Below, piece after piece: positions 17,919 through 28,609 of a stretch of DNA of 64,000 nt; within the stretch, counting starts at the first letter, position 1; every line of letters begins with the position of its first letter. Both the position numbers and the translations under genes were made by a program. The DNA is from Daejeonella oryzae DSM 19973. GTDB lineage: Bacteria; Bacteroidota; Bacteroidia; Sphingobacteriales; Sphingobacteriaceae. The notes beneath the pieces were generated by a model. It was not told the DNA's origin. It saw nothing but the letters and a program-made list of their open reading frames with translations, and did not search any database. The stretch spans positions 496,001-560,000 of the forward strand of contig NZ_AUHA01000003.1 of assembly GCF_000422945.1 (NCBI RefSeq). The letters are read 5' to 3'.

Positions 17919-19289
17919 ATGAAAGAATTTTACGCTAAATATAGTCTGCATTACAGGAGCAATTTAAAACTGGCTATTCCTGTTGTAATATCTCAACTCG
18001 GTCATACTTTAGTTCATACTGCTGACAGCGTGATAGTTGGTCATTTTGCCGGAACTATTTCTTTAGCTGCGGTTTCTGTGGTAAATAGCATATTTACTAT
18101 TGTATTAGTTATTGGAATTGGTTTGTCTTTTGGTTTGACACCCTTAATTGCCCAGGTAAGTGCAAAAAAACAATATGACGAATGCGGAAAGTTGTTATCA
18201 AACAGTCTTGCCATAAATGCCATAGCAGGAGTAATTTTATACATACTCGTTTATTTCGGTTCATTGGCCGTCATAGATAATCTCAATCAGTCGGCAGAAG
18301 TTGTAAGGGAAGCAAAGCCTTATCTTAATTTACTGGGTTTTTCCATCATTCCCCTGATGATATTTATGACTTTTAAGCAATTTGCAGAAGGGTTGGGATT
18401 TACCAGGCAGGCTATGGTTATATCAATTTGGGGCAATGTTTTAAATATTTTTCTAGGAATTACATTTGTAAAAGGGCTTTTCGGCATCGAGCCTATGGGT
18501 GTAAGTGGTGTGGGCTGGAGTACATTAATAGATCGAACCATTATGGCCTTCGTTATGGGTATTTATATTTTAAAGTCTAAATACTTTAAGCACTATCTTC
18601 AAAATTTCGGTCTAAAATCCATTGATCGAATTCGTTCATTTAAAATCTTAAAGATTGGAACTCCGGTTGCAATGCAATATACTTTTGAAATAAGTGCTTT
18701 TAGCGGAGCTGCATTATTAATAGGCACGATGGGTGCCGTGCAGCTCGCTTCTCATCAGGTGGCAATAAGTTTAGCTTCAATGACCTACATGATGGCAAGC
18801 GGTATTTCTGCTGCCGCTACTATTAAGACCGGCAATAACTTTGGTATAAAAGATTTTACTCAGCTCCGTCTTTCTGCCATATCAAGTTATCATATTGTTT
18901 TAGTATTCATGTCTATAACCGCTCTGATATTTGTTGCTTTGAATCAATATTTACCATTTATTTATACTTCAGATACAGCTGTCATTTCTATTGCTGCTCA
19001 ATTACTTATAATAGCAGGATTTTTTCAATTGTTTGATGGAGCTCAGGTAGTTGGACTTGGAGTTTTAAGAGGAATGGGTGACGTGAATATTCCTACCATA
19101 ATTACTTTTATAGCTTATTGGGTGATCGGTTTGCCTGTAGGTTATTTGTTAGGAATAAAATTAGACATAGGAGTTTATGGCATTTGGTTCGGTTTAACTT
19201 TGGGACTTTTTGTATCCGCCGCTCTTTTATTTATCCGGTTTCAATTTTTTAGTAAAAAATTACAGCTTTCTACTCATCATAAAGTATAA
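17919..19289 (+). CDS. MATE family multidrug efflux pump
   Basis: A 456-residue inner-membrane protein with 12 predicted helices in two homologous halves, the size of NorM-type MATE transporters. Recognisable features are IPVVISQLGHTLVHTADSVIVG at the start of the first half, FAEGLGFTRQAMVISIWGN, and the second-half counterparts FELSAFSGAALLIG-like and GVLRGMGDVNIPTIITF. These pumps export cationic drugs or metabolites in exchange for Na+ or H+. It is 66 bp downstream of the AlbA_2 gene and converges with the NmrA gene 14 bp away; a short weak inverted repeat (TAGATC/GATCTA) lies between them. Confidence 0.93.
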   Translation: MKEFYAKYSLHYRSNLKLAIPVVISQLGHTLVHTADSVIVGHFAGTISLAAVSVVNSIFTIVLVIGIGLSFGLTPLIAQVSAKKQYDECGKLLSNSLAINAIAGVILYILVYFGSLAVIDNLNQSAEVVREAKPYLNLLGFSIIPLMIFMTFKQFAEGLGFTRQAMVISIWGNVLNIFLGITFVKGLFGIEPMGVSGVGWSTLIDRTIMAFVMGIYILKSKYFKHYLQNFGLKSIDRIRSFKILKIGTPVAMQYTFEISAFSGAALLIGTMGAVQLASHQVAISLASMTYMMASGISAAATIKTGNNFGIKDFTQLRLSAISSYHIVLVFMSITALIFVALNQYLPFIYTSDTAVISIAAQLLIIAGFFQLFDGAQVVGLGVLRGMGDVNIPTIITFIAYWVIGLPVGYLLGIKLDIGVYGIWFGLTLGLFVSAALLFIRFQFFSKKLQLSTHHKV

Positions 19290-19303
19290 GATAGCTAGAT
19301 CTA

Positions 19304-20257
19304 TTATTGATCTAAAGGAATTTGTTTCTTGTGTTCAACTAACCAGCTTTTGAAGCTTTTCAATTCGGGATTCAGTTTTTTTGAAAAATCAATATTGCGT
19401 GACTCACAACAAACTTGCTCAAAGTCGCGGTTAAACTGGAACATGTTTCCTAAATCATCGGCTCCGGGAAATCCAAATTGTCGGTAAGCTTCGGGAGTAA
19501 CTTCGTTGTAAATAATCTCTTCGCCAAATACATCGGACATCTCCGAGGCCATCTCTGCTCCTGTTAATTGCTCACCACAAATTCCTACAGTTTTACCGAT
19601 GTATTCATTGCTGTTTTTAAATATGCCGTAAGCGCATTTACCAATATCTTCTGAAGCCATGCTGCACAATTTTTTATTTCCAATAGGCAACGTTATTCCC
19701 AGCTTCCCATCCTTACCCTTTTTAGGACCCATGCCGAAATAAATAAAGTTCTCCCAGTAAAAACTTGTCAATAAAAAAGTTGTGGGTACTCCGGCTTCTG
19801 TGAAAAATTTGTTTGATTCACCTTTAGCATCAAAATGCGGAACTTTATATTTATCCATTAAGGTAGGCATGCGGTCATCGTTGAGCGGAATCCAGTTGCG
19901 TGTATCCTCTAAGGTAGACCATATAACGTGTTTTAAACCAGTTTTTTTGGCTGCATTCGCCATCGTTTCAGCTTCTTTTAATTCTTTTTCCGGAGAAAAA
20001 TGCTCCCAGAAAAAAGTAACAAAATATGCCCCATAACAGCCATCCAAGCCTTTTTTTAAGTTTTCCGGATCGTCTATATTAACCTCAAAAATTTCGGCAC
20101 CCAATTTTTCCAACTCTAAAGCTTTTTCTGAGCTCCTGTTCCTGGTAAATGCCCTAACCGTAAACTCCGAATTCGGGTCATTCAAAATAGCCCTTGCAAG
20201 TCCTCCGCCCTGAGCACCTGTTGCTCCTGTGACGGCAATTATCTTTTTATCAGCCAT
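19304..20257 (-). CDS. NmrA-family NAD(P)-binding protein
   Basis: A 317-residue atypical short-chain dehydrogenase-like protein. The dinucleotide-binding motif is at the N-terminus (AVTGATGAQGGGLARAIL, the GxxGxxG pattern). Later segments KHVIWSTLEDTRN, TSFYWENF and TVGICGEQLTGAEMA follow the HSCARG/NmrA-like arrangement. The catalytic Tyr-x-x-x-Lys of true SDR enzymes is not evident, so it may sense NAD(P) rather than catalyse, as NmrA and HSCARG do. It is alone on its strand between the MATE pump and asnB, and a target is not apparent. Confidence 0.85.
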   Translation of the reverse strand: MADKKIIAVTGATGAQGGGLARAILNDPNSEFTVRAFTRNRSSEKALELEKLGAEIFEVNIDDPENLKKGLDGCYGAYFVTFFWEHFSPEKELKEAETMANAAKKTGLKHVIWSTLEDTRNWIPLNDDRMPTLMDKYKVPHFDAKGESNKFFTEAGVPTTFLLTSFYWENFIYFGMGPKKGKDGKLGITLPIGNKKLCSMASEDIGKCAYGIFKNSNEYIGKTVGICGEQLTGAEMASEMSDVFGEEIIYNEVTPEAYRQFGFPGADDLGNMFQFNRDFEQVCCESRNIDFSKKLNPELKSFKSWLVEHKKQIPLDQ

Positions 20258-20433
20258 GATAGTTTTTCTTATAAATTTAATTAAAAAATAAAAGTGATTT
20301 CTTAATTAAAAGTATGATTTACTGATCTTTGGAAATTTAAAGTATTAATTTTTATCAGCAGGACAATTTGGAGGGTTTTACTGTATTATTTTTATTTATG
20401 ATCCTGTCAGAAAACTGAGAAATATAAATGACA

Positions 20434-20461
20434 TAAAAAAAGCGGGCTATTATGCCCGCTT
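20434..20461 (-). terminator. asnB intrinsic terminator
   Basis: Arms AAGCGGGC and GCCCGCTT (20440-20447 and 20454-20461) around a 6-nt loop, with the A-run at 20434-20440 giving a T-run on the minus strand just after asnB. Confidence 0.9.
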
Positions 20462-20469
20462 AATATAGA

Positions 20470-22137
20470 TTATTTATAAGCTTCATTATGAACACTCTTA
20501 ATGGCTCTGCCTGAAGGATCGTTCATTGTTTGAAATGAGGCATCCCATGCTAAAGCTTCGGGCGTACTGCATGCAACTGATTTAACAGAGGGTACGCATG
20601 CTGCTGCAGAATCAGATGGAAACAGTTCACTAAAGATTGACCTGTAGTGATATTCTTCCTTTGACATTGGAGGATGGATTGGAAATCGAAACTTAGCATT
20701 CGCAAGATCCTCATCACTTACTTTTTGCATGGCCGTTTCTTTTAATGTGTCAATCCATCCATATCCCACACCATCAGAAAATTGCTCTTTCTGACGCCAA
20801 ACAATGCTTTCCGGAAGGTAATCTTCAAAGGCTTTTCTTAATATCCATTTTTCCATTTTACCATCCCCGGCCATTTTATCTGCCGGATTTAAACGCATGG
20901 CTACATCCATAAATTCTTTATCAAGGAAAGGCACCCTACCTTCTATTCCCCATGCAGCAAGGGATTTATTGGCTCGCAAGCAATCATAAAGATGAAGTTT
21001 GCTCAACTTACGAACAGTTTCTTCATGGAATGATTTCGCATCGGGAGCTTTGTGGAAATATAAATATCCGCCGAATAATTCATCGGCACCCTCTCCTGAC
21101 AATACCATTTTTATACCCATTGATTTTATTACACGGGCTAGCAGATACATGGGAGTTGAAGCTCTGATGGTAGTAACATCATAAGTTTCGAGGTGATAAA
21201 TTACATCGCGTATAGCGTCTAAACCTTCCTGGACGGTGAAATTAATTTCATGATGTACCGAACCGATATGATCTGCAACTTTACGGGCCGCAATAAGGTC
21301 GGGAGAACCAACCAAGCCTACTGCAAAAGAATGTAATTGCGGATACCAGGCAGTTTGTGTGTCATTACTTTCTACTCGTTTCGACGCATATTTTTTGGTA
21401 ATGGCAGAAATTATAGATGAATCTAATCCACCCGAGAGTAGAACGCCGTAAGGCACGTCAGACATTAACTGGCGGTGTACAGCAGCTTCTAGAGCGCTTC
21501 TTAATTCATTTATATCCGATTTGTTATTTTTAACATTTTCAAAGTCGGTCCAGTCCCTGGTATACCATTTTTTAAGTTCATGCCCCTCTTTACTATATAA
21601 GTAATGGCCAGGCAAAAACTCCTCTATTTTATTACAAACTCCTTCCAGAGCTTTTAATTCTGACGATACATAAAATTGTCCAAATTTATCCCAGCCCATG
21701 TAAAGCGGAATAATACCCATATGATCTCTTGCAATCAGATAACAATCATTCTCTTTATCATATAAGGCAAAAGCAAATATGCCGTTCAGATCTTCAATAA
21801 ATGAAGCTCCTTTTTTGCGATATAATGCAAGAATTACCTCGCAATCTGAATGCGTAAGAAATGTATAATCTGAAAGGTCTTTACGAAGATCCATGTGATT
21901 ATAAATCTCGCCGTTAACTGCTAAAATTAAATTTTGATCCTCACTGTACAATGGCTGCCCGCCCGACTGAGGATCTACAATTGCTAAACGCTCATGCGCC
22001 AGCAAAACATTGGTATCACAAAAAATACCTGACCAGTCTGGCCCTCGATGCCTGATTTTCTTAGACATCTCCAAAACTTGAGGACGAAGTTTTTGTGAAT
22101 CATTCTTAATATCAAATACGCCTATTATCCCGCACAT
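20470..22137 (-). CDS. asnB: Asparagine synthase B (glutamine-hydrolysing)
   Basis: A 555-residue cytosolic enzyme that makes asparagine from aspartate, ATP and glutamine. The N-terminal class II glutaminase domain starts MCGIIGVFD with the catalytic Cys exposed after Met removal, and contains RHRGPDWSG and LAVNGEIYNH. The C-terminal synthetase domain has the PP-loop LLSGGLDSSIISAI near residue 231 and SGEGADELFGGYLYFHKAP. The end of the protein (DPSGRAIKSVHNEAYK) resembles E. coli AsnB. It is a single gene with its own terminator. Confidence 0.96.
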   Translation of the reverse strand: MCGIIGVFDIKNDSQKLRPQVLEMSKKIRHRGPDWSGIFCDTNVLLAHERLAIVDPQSGGQPLYSEDQNLILAVNGEIYNHMDLRKDLSDYTFLTHSDCEVILALYRKKGASFIEDLNGIFAFALYDKENDCYLIARDHMGIIPLYMGWDKFGQFYVSSELKALEGVCNKIEEFLPGHYLYSKEGHELKKWYTRDWTDFENVKNNKSDINELRSALEAAVHRQLMSDVPYGVLLSGGLDSSIISAITKKYASKRVESNDTQTAWYPQLHSFAVGLVGSPDLIAARKVADHIGSVHHEINFTVQEGLDAIRDVIYHLETYDVTTIRASTPMYLLARVIKSMGIKMVLSGEGADELFGGYLYFHKAPDAKSFHEETVRKLSKLHLYDCLRANKSLAAWGIEGRVPFLDKEFMDVAMRLNPADKMAGDGKMEKWILRKAFEDYLPESIVWRQKEQFSDGVGYGWIDTLKETAMQKVSDEDLANAKFRFPIHPPMSKEEYHYRSIFSELFPSDSAAACVPSVKSVACSTPEALAWDASFQTMNDPSGRAIKSVHNEAYK

Positions 22138-22257
22138 TATTTTATGAATTTATAATTTTCGCTAAATTATCATAATAATAGTATGTTTTTATCAAAAAAT
22201 CATTTTAATTTTTATTTAAATGTCAATTTTTACATTGATATATTAAATATATATTTA

Positions 22258-25200
22258 TCAATCATCGATTAAAGACAGGATTAATTGAATTTCTTTTTGA
22301 GCTGCGGAGACGATAGATCTCACTTCTTCATCATTAAATTCAATAAGCTGTTCGAGCATATTAGAGATTCTGGCAAGTTCATTCAAACCTGCTGCCACCG
22401 ATGTTCCATATAATTTATGACCATTTGATTTTAAAGCTTCCAGGTCTTTGTCTTTATAATTATTTTCCAGCGTTTCTGAAGCTACAATCAGCTCCTGAGC
22501 TGTCAGCTTCATCATCTGGGTTAATACATCCGAGTCATTTCCAATAAACTGAATAATTTTATCGGGATTAAAATGAACGGTAATGTCTTTTTTATCTGAT
22601 CCGGCTTCCAGGTCTGATGGATTCATTAAGTGCCCAACCCATTTGTTAAAAACTTTAAGAAGGATTTCTTCATTAATAGGTTTTGGAATAAATTCATCCA
22701 TTCCCAAAGACAAACACTTTTCCTTTTCGCCGCTTACATTTCCAGCCGTTAATGCTATGATCGGGATGTTTCCGTTTTTCATTTTTCGGATTGAGGTGGT
22801 TGCTTCATAACCATTCATTTCAGGCATCTGAATGTCCATCAAAACAATATCGGGCATTCTTGTTTCGCATAAAATTACTGCTTCACTTCCATTTATAGCT
22901 TCCTGAATGATCGCATTGGGTACGATTCTTTTAATAATAATTTTAACAAGAAGCATGTTAACGGCATTATCCTCAGCAATTAAAATTCTGAAAATAGAAG
23001 ATTTTACTTCAGGAAACTGGATTTCACTTACAGTGTTATTCAGGCTTTCTTTCTGATTAATTCTGGATAATGATTTGAAGAAATCCTGAGGCTTAACAGG
23101 CTTTACAAGGCGTTGTTTAATGCCTAATTGACGGCAAACATCAATTACCTTTTCTTCATCTGAAGAGCTAAAAAGTAATAATACCGGTATCTCGCTCTGC
23201 GTTGGATAATCTGTTTTTATCTTGATAATGGTTTCAGCACCTGTCATATCGGGCATATGATAATCCATGATGATGGCATCATAATTTTGACTGGCAGAAA
23301 AATATTGAAGAGCCTGATCACCGCTTTCTGCTTCGTTAGATTGAATTCCCTGAGATTGAAGCATTTGTTTAATGATTAAACGGCTCCTGCTGTTATTATC
23401 AACAATTAATACTTTTTTAATCTTTTCAATGGTATCCCACTTAACTTCTTCAGACCTTTCAGTATCTAGTTCAAGGTCAAAGTAAAATGTACTTCCGATG
23501 CCGGGAGTGCTGATTAATTGCAAGCGGCTTCCCATTAACGCAAGCAATTTATTGGATATGGTTAATCCTAAACCTGTTCCTCCAAATTTTTTGGTAGTAG
23601 ATCCATCTTCCTGCGAAAATTCATTAAAAATTTCCTCCTGTTTATCAGCTTTTATTCCAATGCCTGTATCTCTGACTTCAAAACGGTATTTGGTTTTGCC
23701 ATCCGGAATTATTTCAAGTGATTCTATTTTGAGCTCAACCTCTCCCTTTTCAGTAAATTTAACCGCATTACCTATCAGGTTAATTAGTACTTGCTTTAAT
23801 CTTACGTCATCTGCGTAAATATATGGTGGAAGTTCTGAAGAAACATTGTAGAGCATCTCCAGTCCTTTCATTTGAGATTGATAGGTTAATATATCTATCG
23901 CCTGACTGCTTATTTCAAAAAGATCACATTTAACAACGTTCAGTTCCAGTTTACCTGCTTCAATTTTAGAAAAATCTAAAATATCATTAATGATACCCAT
24001 CAAGGCATTACCTGATTGATTTATAATCGACAAGTATTGCTTCTGTGTTTCATCCAGGTTTGTTTTTAATACCAGATCAGTAAATCCAATAATTCCATTT
24101 AAAGGAGTTCTGATTTCATGGCTCATGTTGGCTATGAATTCAGATTTGGCCAGATTGGCTTCCTCGGCGTAAAATTTTGCTTTTTCTAATGCAATTTTGG
24201 TTTTTATTGCAAGATCGATATCCTGAAAGGTTCCATATACATGAGTACACTGGCCATTTTTAAATTTACAATTCCCTAAAGCCCTCACCCAAATTTCATT
24301 CCCTTTAGCAGTTATTATTTGAAGATTTACATCAAAGGATTTCCCTTGGGTAATAGCTAAATCTATTAATTCCTTAATTTTCTGTCGATTTTCCCCTTCT
24401 TTATAAAATTCAATGCCTAGATCAATATTTGGCTCGTAAGTTGAAGAAACTTCATGAATTTCTTTGGTTACATCGGACCAATAGATTTTATTAGTTATCA
24501 GATCCCACTCCCAACCACCTACACGAGCAATGCTGTTTGTTTGTTCCAGAATACTTTTTGTTCTTAGAAGGTCTTTTTCAAGTCGAAGACTTTCTGTAAC
24601 ATCCACAGCATTACCTATGATATACTCCTGACCTGATTCTCCAGAATCAAATATATTATTGTACCTCCAAGTTTTATGAGATCCATCTTTGCAAACCGTG
24701 GTCATCAATCCTTCGGCATATTTGTTATTATGGATGTCTTCTAAATAAATTCGCAAATCTGGCTGATATTTATCAGGAACTATATCGAAGAGACTCATTT
24801 TCAGCAATTCATCTTTGCTGTATCCAAGTGAATTTAAACCAGACTTATTTATGGTTAAAAATTTACCTTCCGGACTATGTGTACACATTAAGCCCTGAGA
24901 ATTTTCAAAAAACGACCGGAAACGATTTTCGTTTACTTCAATTTGAATTTCCTTAAGCTTTTCATCCGTTACGTCTCTCGCAACAGCAAAAATATTTCCT
25001 GTTTCAGGTTCCAGGCTTGCTACCCACTGAAGTGTTTTGTAGCTATTGTCAGTGCTTTTAAACTGCTGTGTGAAATTGGCAGTAATTTTTTCTCCGGATG
25101 ATAATTTTGAAAATTCAGATCTGGTTACTTCAATATCTTCTGGATGTACCAAATCAAACAAAGGTGTTTTCAGTAAGAAATCATTTTCCCATCCTAATAA

Positions 25201-25809
25201 TTTATTGAATGCAGGATTTACTTTCTTAAAGCTGCCATCTGATCCAATTATGCAGATAAGATCATCTGAAAGTTTAAATATTTTTTCGAAATTTTTAAGC
25301 TCATCCCTTTTTTGTCGCTCTACTATTAAGCATATAGCTTCCTGGGCAAGTAATTCGAGAATTGAAATTTGAGTATCAGAAAGTTTATTAGGTTTGGTAT
25401 CAATAACACAAATGCTACCAAGGGCGTAACCATTTGGATCTATTATTGGCACCCCCGCATAAAAACCAATGTTTGGATCGCCGTTTACCAATAAATTATT
25501 TTCAAATCTTACATCCTTCCTGGCATCTTCTACTTCAAATAACCCGGGCTGCATAATGGTATACTGGCAAAAAGAAGCTTCTCTTGAAGTTTCTGAAGCA
25601 GTTAACCCATGCCTGGATTTAAACCATTGTCTGTTTTCGTCTAATAAGGTAATTAATGAAATTGGCACATTGCAACTAAGAGATGCTAGTTGTGTAAGCC
25701 TTTCAAATTCTTGTTCTAAATGAGAATCTAATATATAATAACTTTTAAGGGCCTCAATCCTATTTATTTCATTTTCAGGAACAGGAAATTTTGTATTTGT
25801 AGATGGCAT
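22258..25809 (-). CDS. Hybrid sensor histidine kinase: GAF-PAS-PAS-PAS-HisKA-HATPase-REC-REC-Hpt
   Basis: A 1183-residue cytosolic phosphorelay protein with no membrane segment. Rough domain order: GAF about 25-170 ([15 protein letters not shown]), three PAS domains about 175-290, 295-410 and 430-545, HisKA with the phosphorylated His near 564 ([12 protein letters not shown]), HATPase about 670-790 ([20 protein letters not shown]), receiver 1 with Asp near 847 (IIMDYHMPD), receiver 2 with Asp near 990 (VLMDIQMPE), and an Hpt domain with His near 1129 ([13 protein letters not shown]). All relay residues are present, so it can in principle pass phosphate to a separate response regulator. The ligand is unknown. 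It stands alone, with no regulator next to it. Confidence 0.93.
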   Translation of the reverse strand: MPSTNTKFPVPENEINRIEALKSYYILDSHLEQEFERLTQLASLSCNVPISLITLLDENRQWFKSRHGLTASETSREASFCQYTIMQPGLFEVEDARKDVRFENNLLVNGDPNIGFYAGVPIIDPNGYALGSICVIDTKPNKLSDTQISILELLAQEAICLIVERQKRDELKNFEKIFKLSDDLICIIGSDGSFKKVNPAFNKLLGWENDFLLKTPLFDLVHPEDIEVTRSEFSKLSSGEKITANFTQQFKSTDNSYKTLQWVASLEPETGNIFAVARDVTDEKLKEIQIEVNENRFRSFFENSQGLMCTHSPEGKFLTINKSGLNSLGYSKDELLKMSLFDIVPDKYQPDLRIYLEDIHNNKYAEGLMTTVCKDGSHKTWRYNNIFDSGESGQEYIIGNAVDVTESLRLEKDLLRTKSILEQTNSIARVGGWEWDLITNKIYWSDVTKEIHEVSSTYEPNIDLGIEFYKEGENRQKIKELIDLAITQGKSFDVNLQIITAKGNEIWVRALGNCKFKNGQCTHVYGTFQDIDLAIKTKIALEKAKFYAEEANLAKSEFIANMSHEIRTPLNGIIGFTDLVLKTNLDETQKQYLSIINQSGNALMGIINDILDFSKIEAGKLELNVVKCDLFEISSQAIDILTYQSQMKGLEMLYNVSSELPPYIYADDVRLKQVLINLIGNAVKFTEKGEVELKIESLEIIPDGKTKYRFEVRDTGIGIKADKQEEIFNEFSQEDGSTTKKFGGTGLGLTISNKLLALMGSRLQLISTPGIGSTFYFDLELDTERSEEVKWDTIEKIKKVLIVDNNSRSRLIIKQMLQSQGIQSNEAESGDQALQYFSASQNYDAIIMDYHMPDMTGAETIIKIKTDYPTQSEIPVLLLFSSSDEEKVIDVCRQLGIKQRLVKPVKPQDFFKSLSRINQKESLNNTVSEIQFPEVKSSIFRILIAEDNAVNMLLVKIIIKRIVPNAIIQEAINGSEAVILCETRMPDIVLMDIQMPEMNGYEATTSIRKMKNGNIPIIALTAGNVSGEKEKCLSLGMDEFIPKPINEEILLKVFNKWVGHLMNPSDLEAGSDKKDITVHFNPDKIIQFIGNDSDVLTQMMKLTAQELIVASETLENNYKDKDLEALKSNGHKLYGTSVAAGLNELARISNMLEQLIEFNDEEVRSIVSAAQKEIQLILSLIDD

Positions 25810-26002
25810 ATATTAATTGTGATGCTAATTTAGATTACATGAATAGATAAATGACTATGGTTACAGATGAAGCATATCAAAGTAATAATTACAATATAAG
25901 TGATACGTTTTTTTGGGTCGTAGGTTACTATTAATTGTTGCCCGATGATAAAATTAAAACGCTGTAAGAGAGCCACATCAATAAATAAAAAATCAGGGCA
26001 AA

Positions 26003-26032
26003 AAAAAACCAGTCATTTCTGACTGGTTTTTT
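26003..26032. terminator. Intrinsic terminator
   Basis: Arms AAAAAACCAGTC (26003-26014) and GACTGGTTTTTT (26021-26032) around the 6-nt loop ATTTCT. It follows the small gene at 26054-26251 on the minus strand. Confidence 0.9.
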
Positions 26033-26053
26033 AAACTTTTATCTTAAAGCTAT

Positions 26054-26251
26054 CTAAGATTCAATTTCCTGATTAACCAACTCATAGGTTATAGAAGTTA
26101 CAGGTATTTTAATTTCATTGTAGATTTGGACAGCCATTTTTTTTAATCGATCGTTATGGTCAGTAAGTCTATCATTAATATCCATGTACCTAATTAAATC
26201 TCCGGTTCTGATATCAATGAAACGGTACTTTACAAAATTTTGCTTTTCCAT
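26054..26251 (-). CDS. Small protein of unknown function
   Basis: A 65-residue soluble protein, MEKQNFVKYRFIDIRTG at the start, with mixed beta strand and helix and no recognisable domain. Support for it being a real gene: a strong terminator 22 bp after the stop, an ATG with a near-consensus -7 element (TATTTTTA) just before it, and good coding character. It lies between the hybrid kinase and a TspO-like gene, on the same strand as both, but its terminator separates it from the kinase. No function is proposed. Confidence 0.6.
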   Translation of the reverse strand: MEKQNFVKYRFIDIRTGDLIRYMDINDRLTDHNDRLKKMAVQIYNEIKIPVTSITYELVNQEIES

Positions 26252-26343
26252 TTTGTAAAAATACTATTAAAAATGCGTAAACTACGCATTTGCAAGTAAT
26301 TTGATTTTCACTATACATATAAGCATTAAAAAGAAATGAAAGA

Positions 26344-27165
26344 TCAGCTTATGTACGGTGTTTTTGCATTGATGCGGGCTAACTTTATATTGTTAACGCT
26401 TTGAATAATTATTGACAGAGCGATTACTGCCATGGCAGTAATTATTGCCTGATTAATATTTTGATAAAACTCAGGTTGAGTACTTGTGTTTTTGTCCATT
26501 ATTCCATATAGTGCCCACATGATAACCATTGCAAAAAACAGATTTCGTCGAACAAAAACTAAGAATAAAGTTAGCAGCACAGATAATCCGATTAATATAA
26601 TAAGCCAGTAAGAATCAGAAATTCCTGCCCCATCCCAATTTACTGAAACCAGAAAGGCCGAAATATTAGCAATTGTGGCAACACAAATCCACCCAAAATA
26701 AATGCTGAATGGCATTTGAGTCACTATTTTAACAGACCAATTTGTATGAGGATTATAGATGTGAAGGCGGATATTAATTAATAAAAGCGTAATTAACTGA
26801 ACAAGCATTAAAATAACAGAAAGCCCTAACTGCTCATTTATCCAGGCAAATACCCATGCCGAAGCTGCTATATTATTAATGATAAAGTAAATATCAATTG
26901 ATCTAGTATATTCATTAAACTCATTTTTCTCTGAAGCTGTGAATGCTTTATTAAGATGGTAAAAATTAAATGCAAACAAGCTTAAATATATCAGGCCCCA
27001 AATTCCAAAAGTAAATCCTGCCGGAGCAAATAAGGTTTGGTATTTATCAGAAACTTCTCCAATGTTCTGAGTGCCGAAATATTTAAACTGGCTTAGATTA
27101 GAAATCAGGAAAGCAATTATAAAAACAATACTGTTAAGTATACTCAGGATCTTCACTTTTTTCAT
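26344..27165 (-). CDS. TspO/MBR-like (tryptophan-rich sensory) membrane protein
   Basis: A 273-residue integral membrane protein with about eight hydrophobic segments. The segment APAGFTFGIWGLIYLSLF resembles the proline/tryptophan signature of TspO proteins (PPGWVF..W), and AWVFAWINEQLGLS matches another TspO region. It is nearly twice the length of E. coli-type TspO (about 160), so it belongs to the longer bacterial TspO-related group often annotated as tryptophan-rich sensory protein or PQ-loop-like. The start at 27165 is the first ATG; the frame could begin two codons earlier at a TTG. The ligand is unknown. Confidence 0.75.
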   Translation of the reverse strand: MKKVKILSILNSIVFIIAFLISNLSQFKYFGTQNIGEVSDKYQTLFAPAGFTFGIWGLIYLSLFAFNFYHLNKAFTASEKNEFNEYTRSIDIYFIINNIAASAWVFAWINEQLGLSVILMLVQLITLLLINIRLHIYNPHTNWSVKIVTQMPFSIYFGWICVATIANISAFLVSVNWDGAGISDSYWLIILIGLSVLLTLFLVFVRRNLFFAMVIMWALYGIMDKNTSTQPEFYQNINQAIITAMAVIALSIIIQSVNNIKLARINAKTPYIS

Positions 27166-27265
27166 TATCAAAATATAAATGTCTCCTAAATTACAAATTA
27201 ATATTGTTTGGAACTGCTTTCAACTCCTTCCATAGCCGATTAAAACAATATAGAAATTAAAATAT

Positions 27266-28543
27266 TTAAATAATCGAATTCTCCAGAACGCTGCCGAACT
27301 TGTAGACGTCTTCAAAAGTGTTATAAAAGGGAACCGGACTAATACGAATTACGTTGGGCTCACGCCAGTCGCCAATTATATTCTGATTAACTAATTTGTC
27401 AAAAATCTGCTTTCCGTTTTTAGCTGCTATGATAGATAGTTGTGCGCCTCTTTCCTTATAATTGGAGGGTGTTATAATTTTAAATAGCTCAGATCCCGCT
27501 TTTTTATTGACTTCGTGAAGAATAAATTCCAAATAAGCTGTAAGATTTATACTTTTTTGACGAAGGTTTTCAATGCCTCCGGCTTCTTCAAACAATACCA
27601 ATGAAGCTTTATGGGCCGCCATCATCAACACAGGACTACAGCTTAGTTGCCAACCCTCGGCACCTGCCTGAGGAATAAATCCTTTGGCCATTTTAAACCT
27701 TGTTTTTTCATCATAGCCCCACCAGCCGGCAAATCTGTTAAGCTCATTATTTTCAAAATGCTTTTCATGAATAAAGACGCCGCTAATACCACCGGGACTG
27801 CTATTCATATATTTATAGGTACACCAGCAGGCAAAATCAACATTCCAGTCATGTAAACTCATAGGAACATTTCCGGCTGCGTGGGCCAGATCAAAGCCTA
27901 CATACGCACCGGCTTTGTGTCCGGCTTCAGTGATTGACTTCATATCAAAAAACTGCCCCGTGTAATAATTAATTCCCGCGAACATAATCAATGCAAGTTC
28001 ATTGGAATGCTCCTCTATTGATGCTAAAATATCTTCAGTTCTCAAGGTCTCCTCGCCCATTCGAGGATTTATTTCTATAATAACTTTGTCGGGATTTAAA
28101 CCATGAAAACGCACCTGGCTTTCAACAATGTATTGATCAGAAGGGAAAGCTCCGCCTTCCATGATGATTTTAAATTTTTTCTGATCAGGGCGATAGAAAC
28201 TCACCATCATCAGATGCAGATTTACAGAAAGATTATTCATTGGAACAACTTCAGATGGCAAAGCACCCACTAATGGCGCCATCAATTTTTGCATTTCCTT
28301 ATGATAAAACATCCATGGACTATCGCCTTCAAACCAGCCTTCTACTGCCAGATTCTCCCAATTGTCTAATTGTTCATTTATAAAAAGCCTGGTATTTTTT
28401 GGCTGAAGCCCAAGAGAATTTCCACATAAATAAATTATTTCCTTCCCATCTATCTTTGGAATTAAAAAATCATTTCGGAATTTGTTTAATGGATCTGCCT
28501 GGTCTAAAGCATGTGCAAAGGCTAAGTTATTTTCAAAATGCAT
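27266..28543 (-). CDS. kynU: Kynureninase
   Basis: A 425-residue PLP enzyme that cleaves kynurenine or 3-hydroxykynurenine to anthranilate or 3-hydroxyanthranilate plus alanine. Signatures include YLCGNSLGLQPKNTR near residue 38, DFACWCTYKYMNSSPGG with the PLP-binding Lys, and FAGWWGYDEKTRFKM. Length fits the family. The ATG at 28543 is preferred over the in-frame TTG at 28549. A near-consensus -7 element (CATTTTTG) is 12 bp upstream. Other kynurenine-pathway genes (TDO, formamidase, kmo) are not in the window. It lies 66 bp downstream of the glycosylase gene on the same strand and may be weakly co-transcribed. Confidence 0.95.
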   Translation of the reverse strand: MHFENNLAFAHALDQADPLNKFRNDFLIPKIDGKEIIYLCGNSLGLQPKNTRLFINEQLDNWENLAVEGWFEGDSPWMFYHKEMQKLMAPLVGALPSEVVPMNNLSVNLHLMMVSFYRPDQKKFKIIMEGGAFPSDQYIVESQVRFHGLNPDKVIIEINPRMGEETLRTEDILASIEEHSNELALIMFAGINYYTGQFFDMKSITEAGHKAGAYVGFDLAHAAGNVPMSLHDWNVDFACWCTYKYMNSSPGGISGVFIHEKHFENNELNRFAGWWGYDEKTRFKMAKGFIPQAGAEGWQLSCSPVLMMAAHKASLVLFEEAGGIENLRQKSINLTAYLEFILHEVNKKAGSELFKIITPSNYKERGAQLSIIAAKNGKQIFDKLVNQNIIGDWREPNVIRISPVPFYNTFEDVYKFGSVLENSII

Positions 28544-28609
28544 ATTCAATGATACAAAAATGATTGAGTAATATTATGTGAGAGATTGTCAGTCGAGACT
28601 AGAAATTGC

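Noticed and set aside
19286-19315. Hairpin TAGATC/GATCTA between the MATE and NmrA genes as a terminator
   Set aside because: Only a 6-bp AT-rich stem with no T-run; too weak to call.
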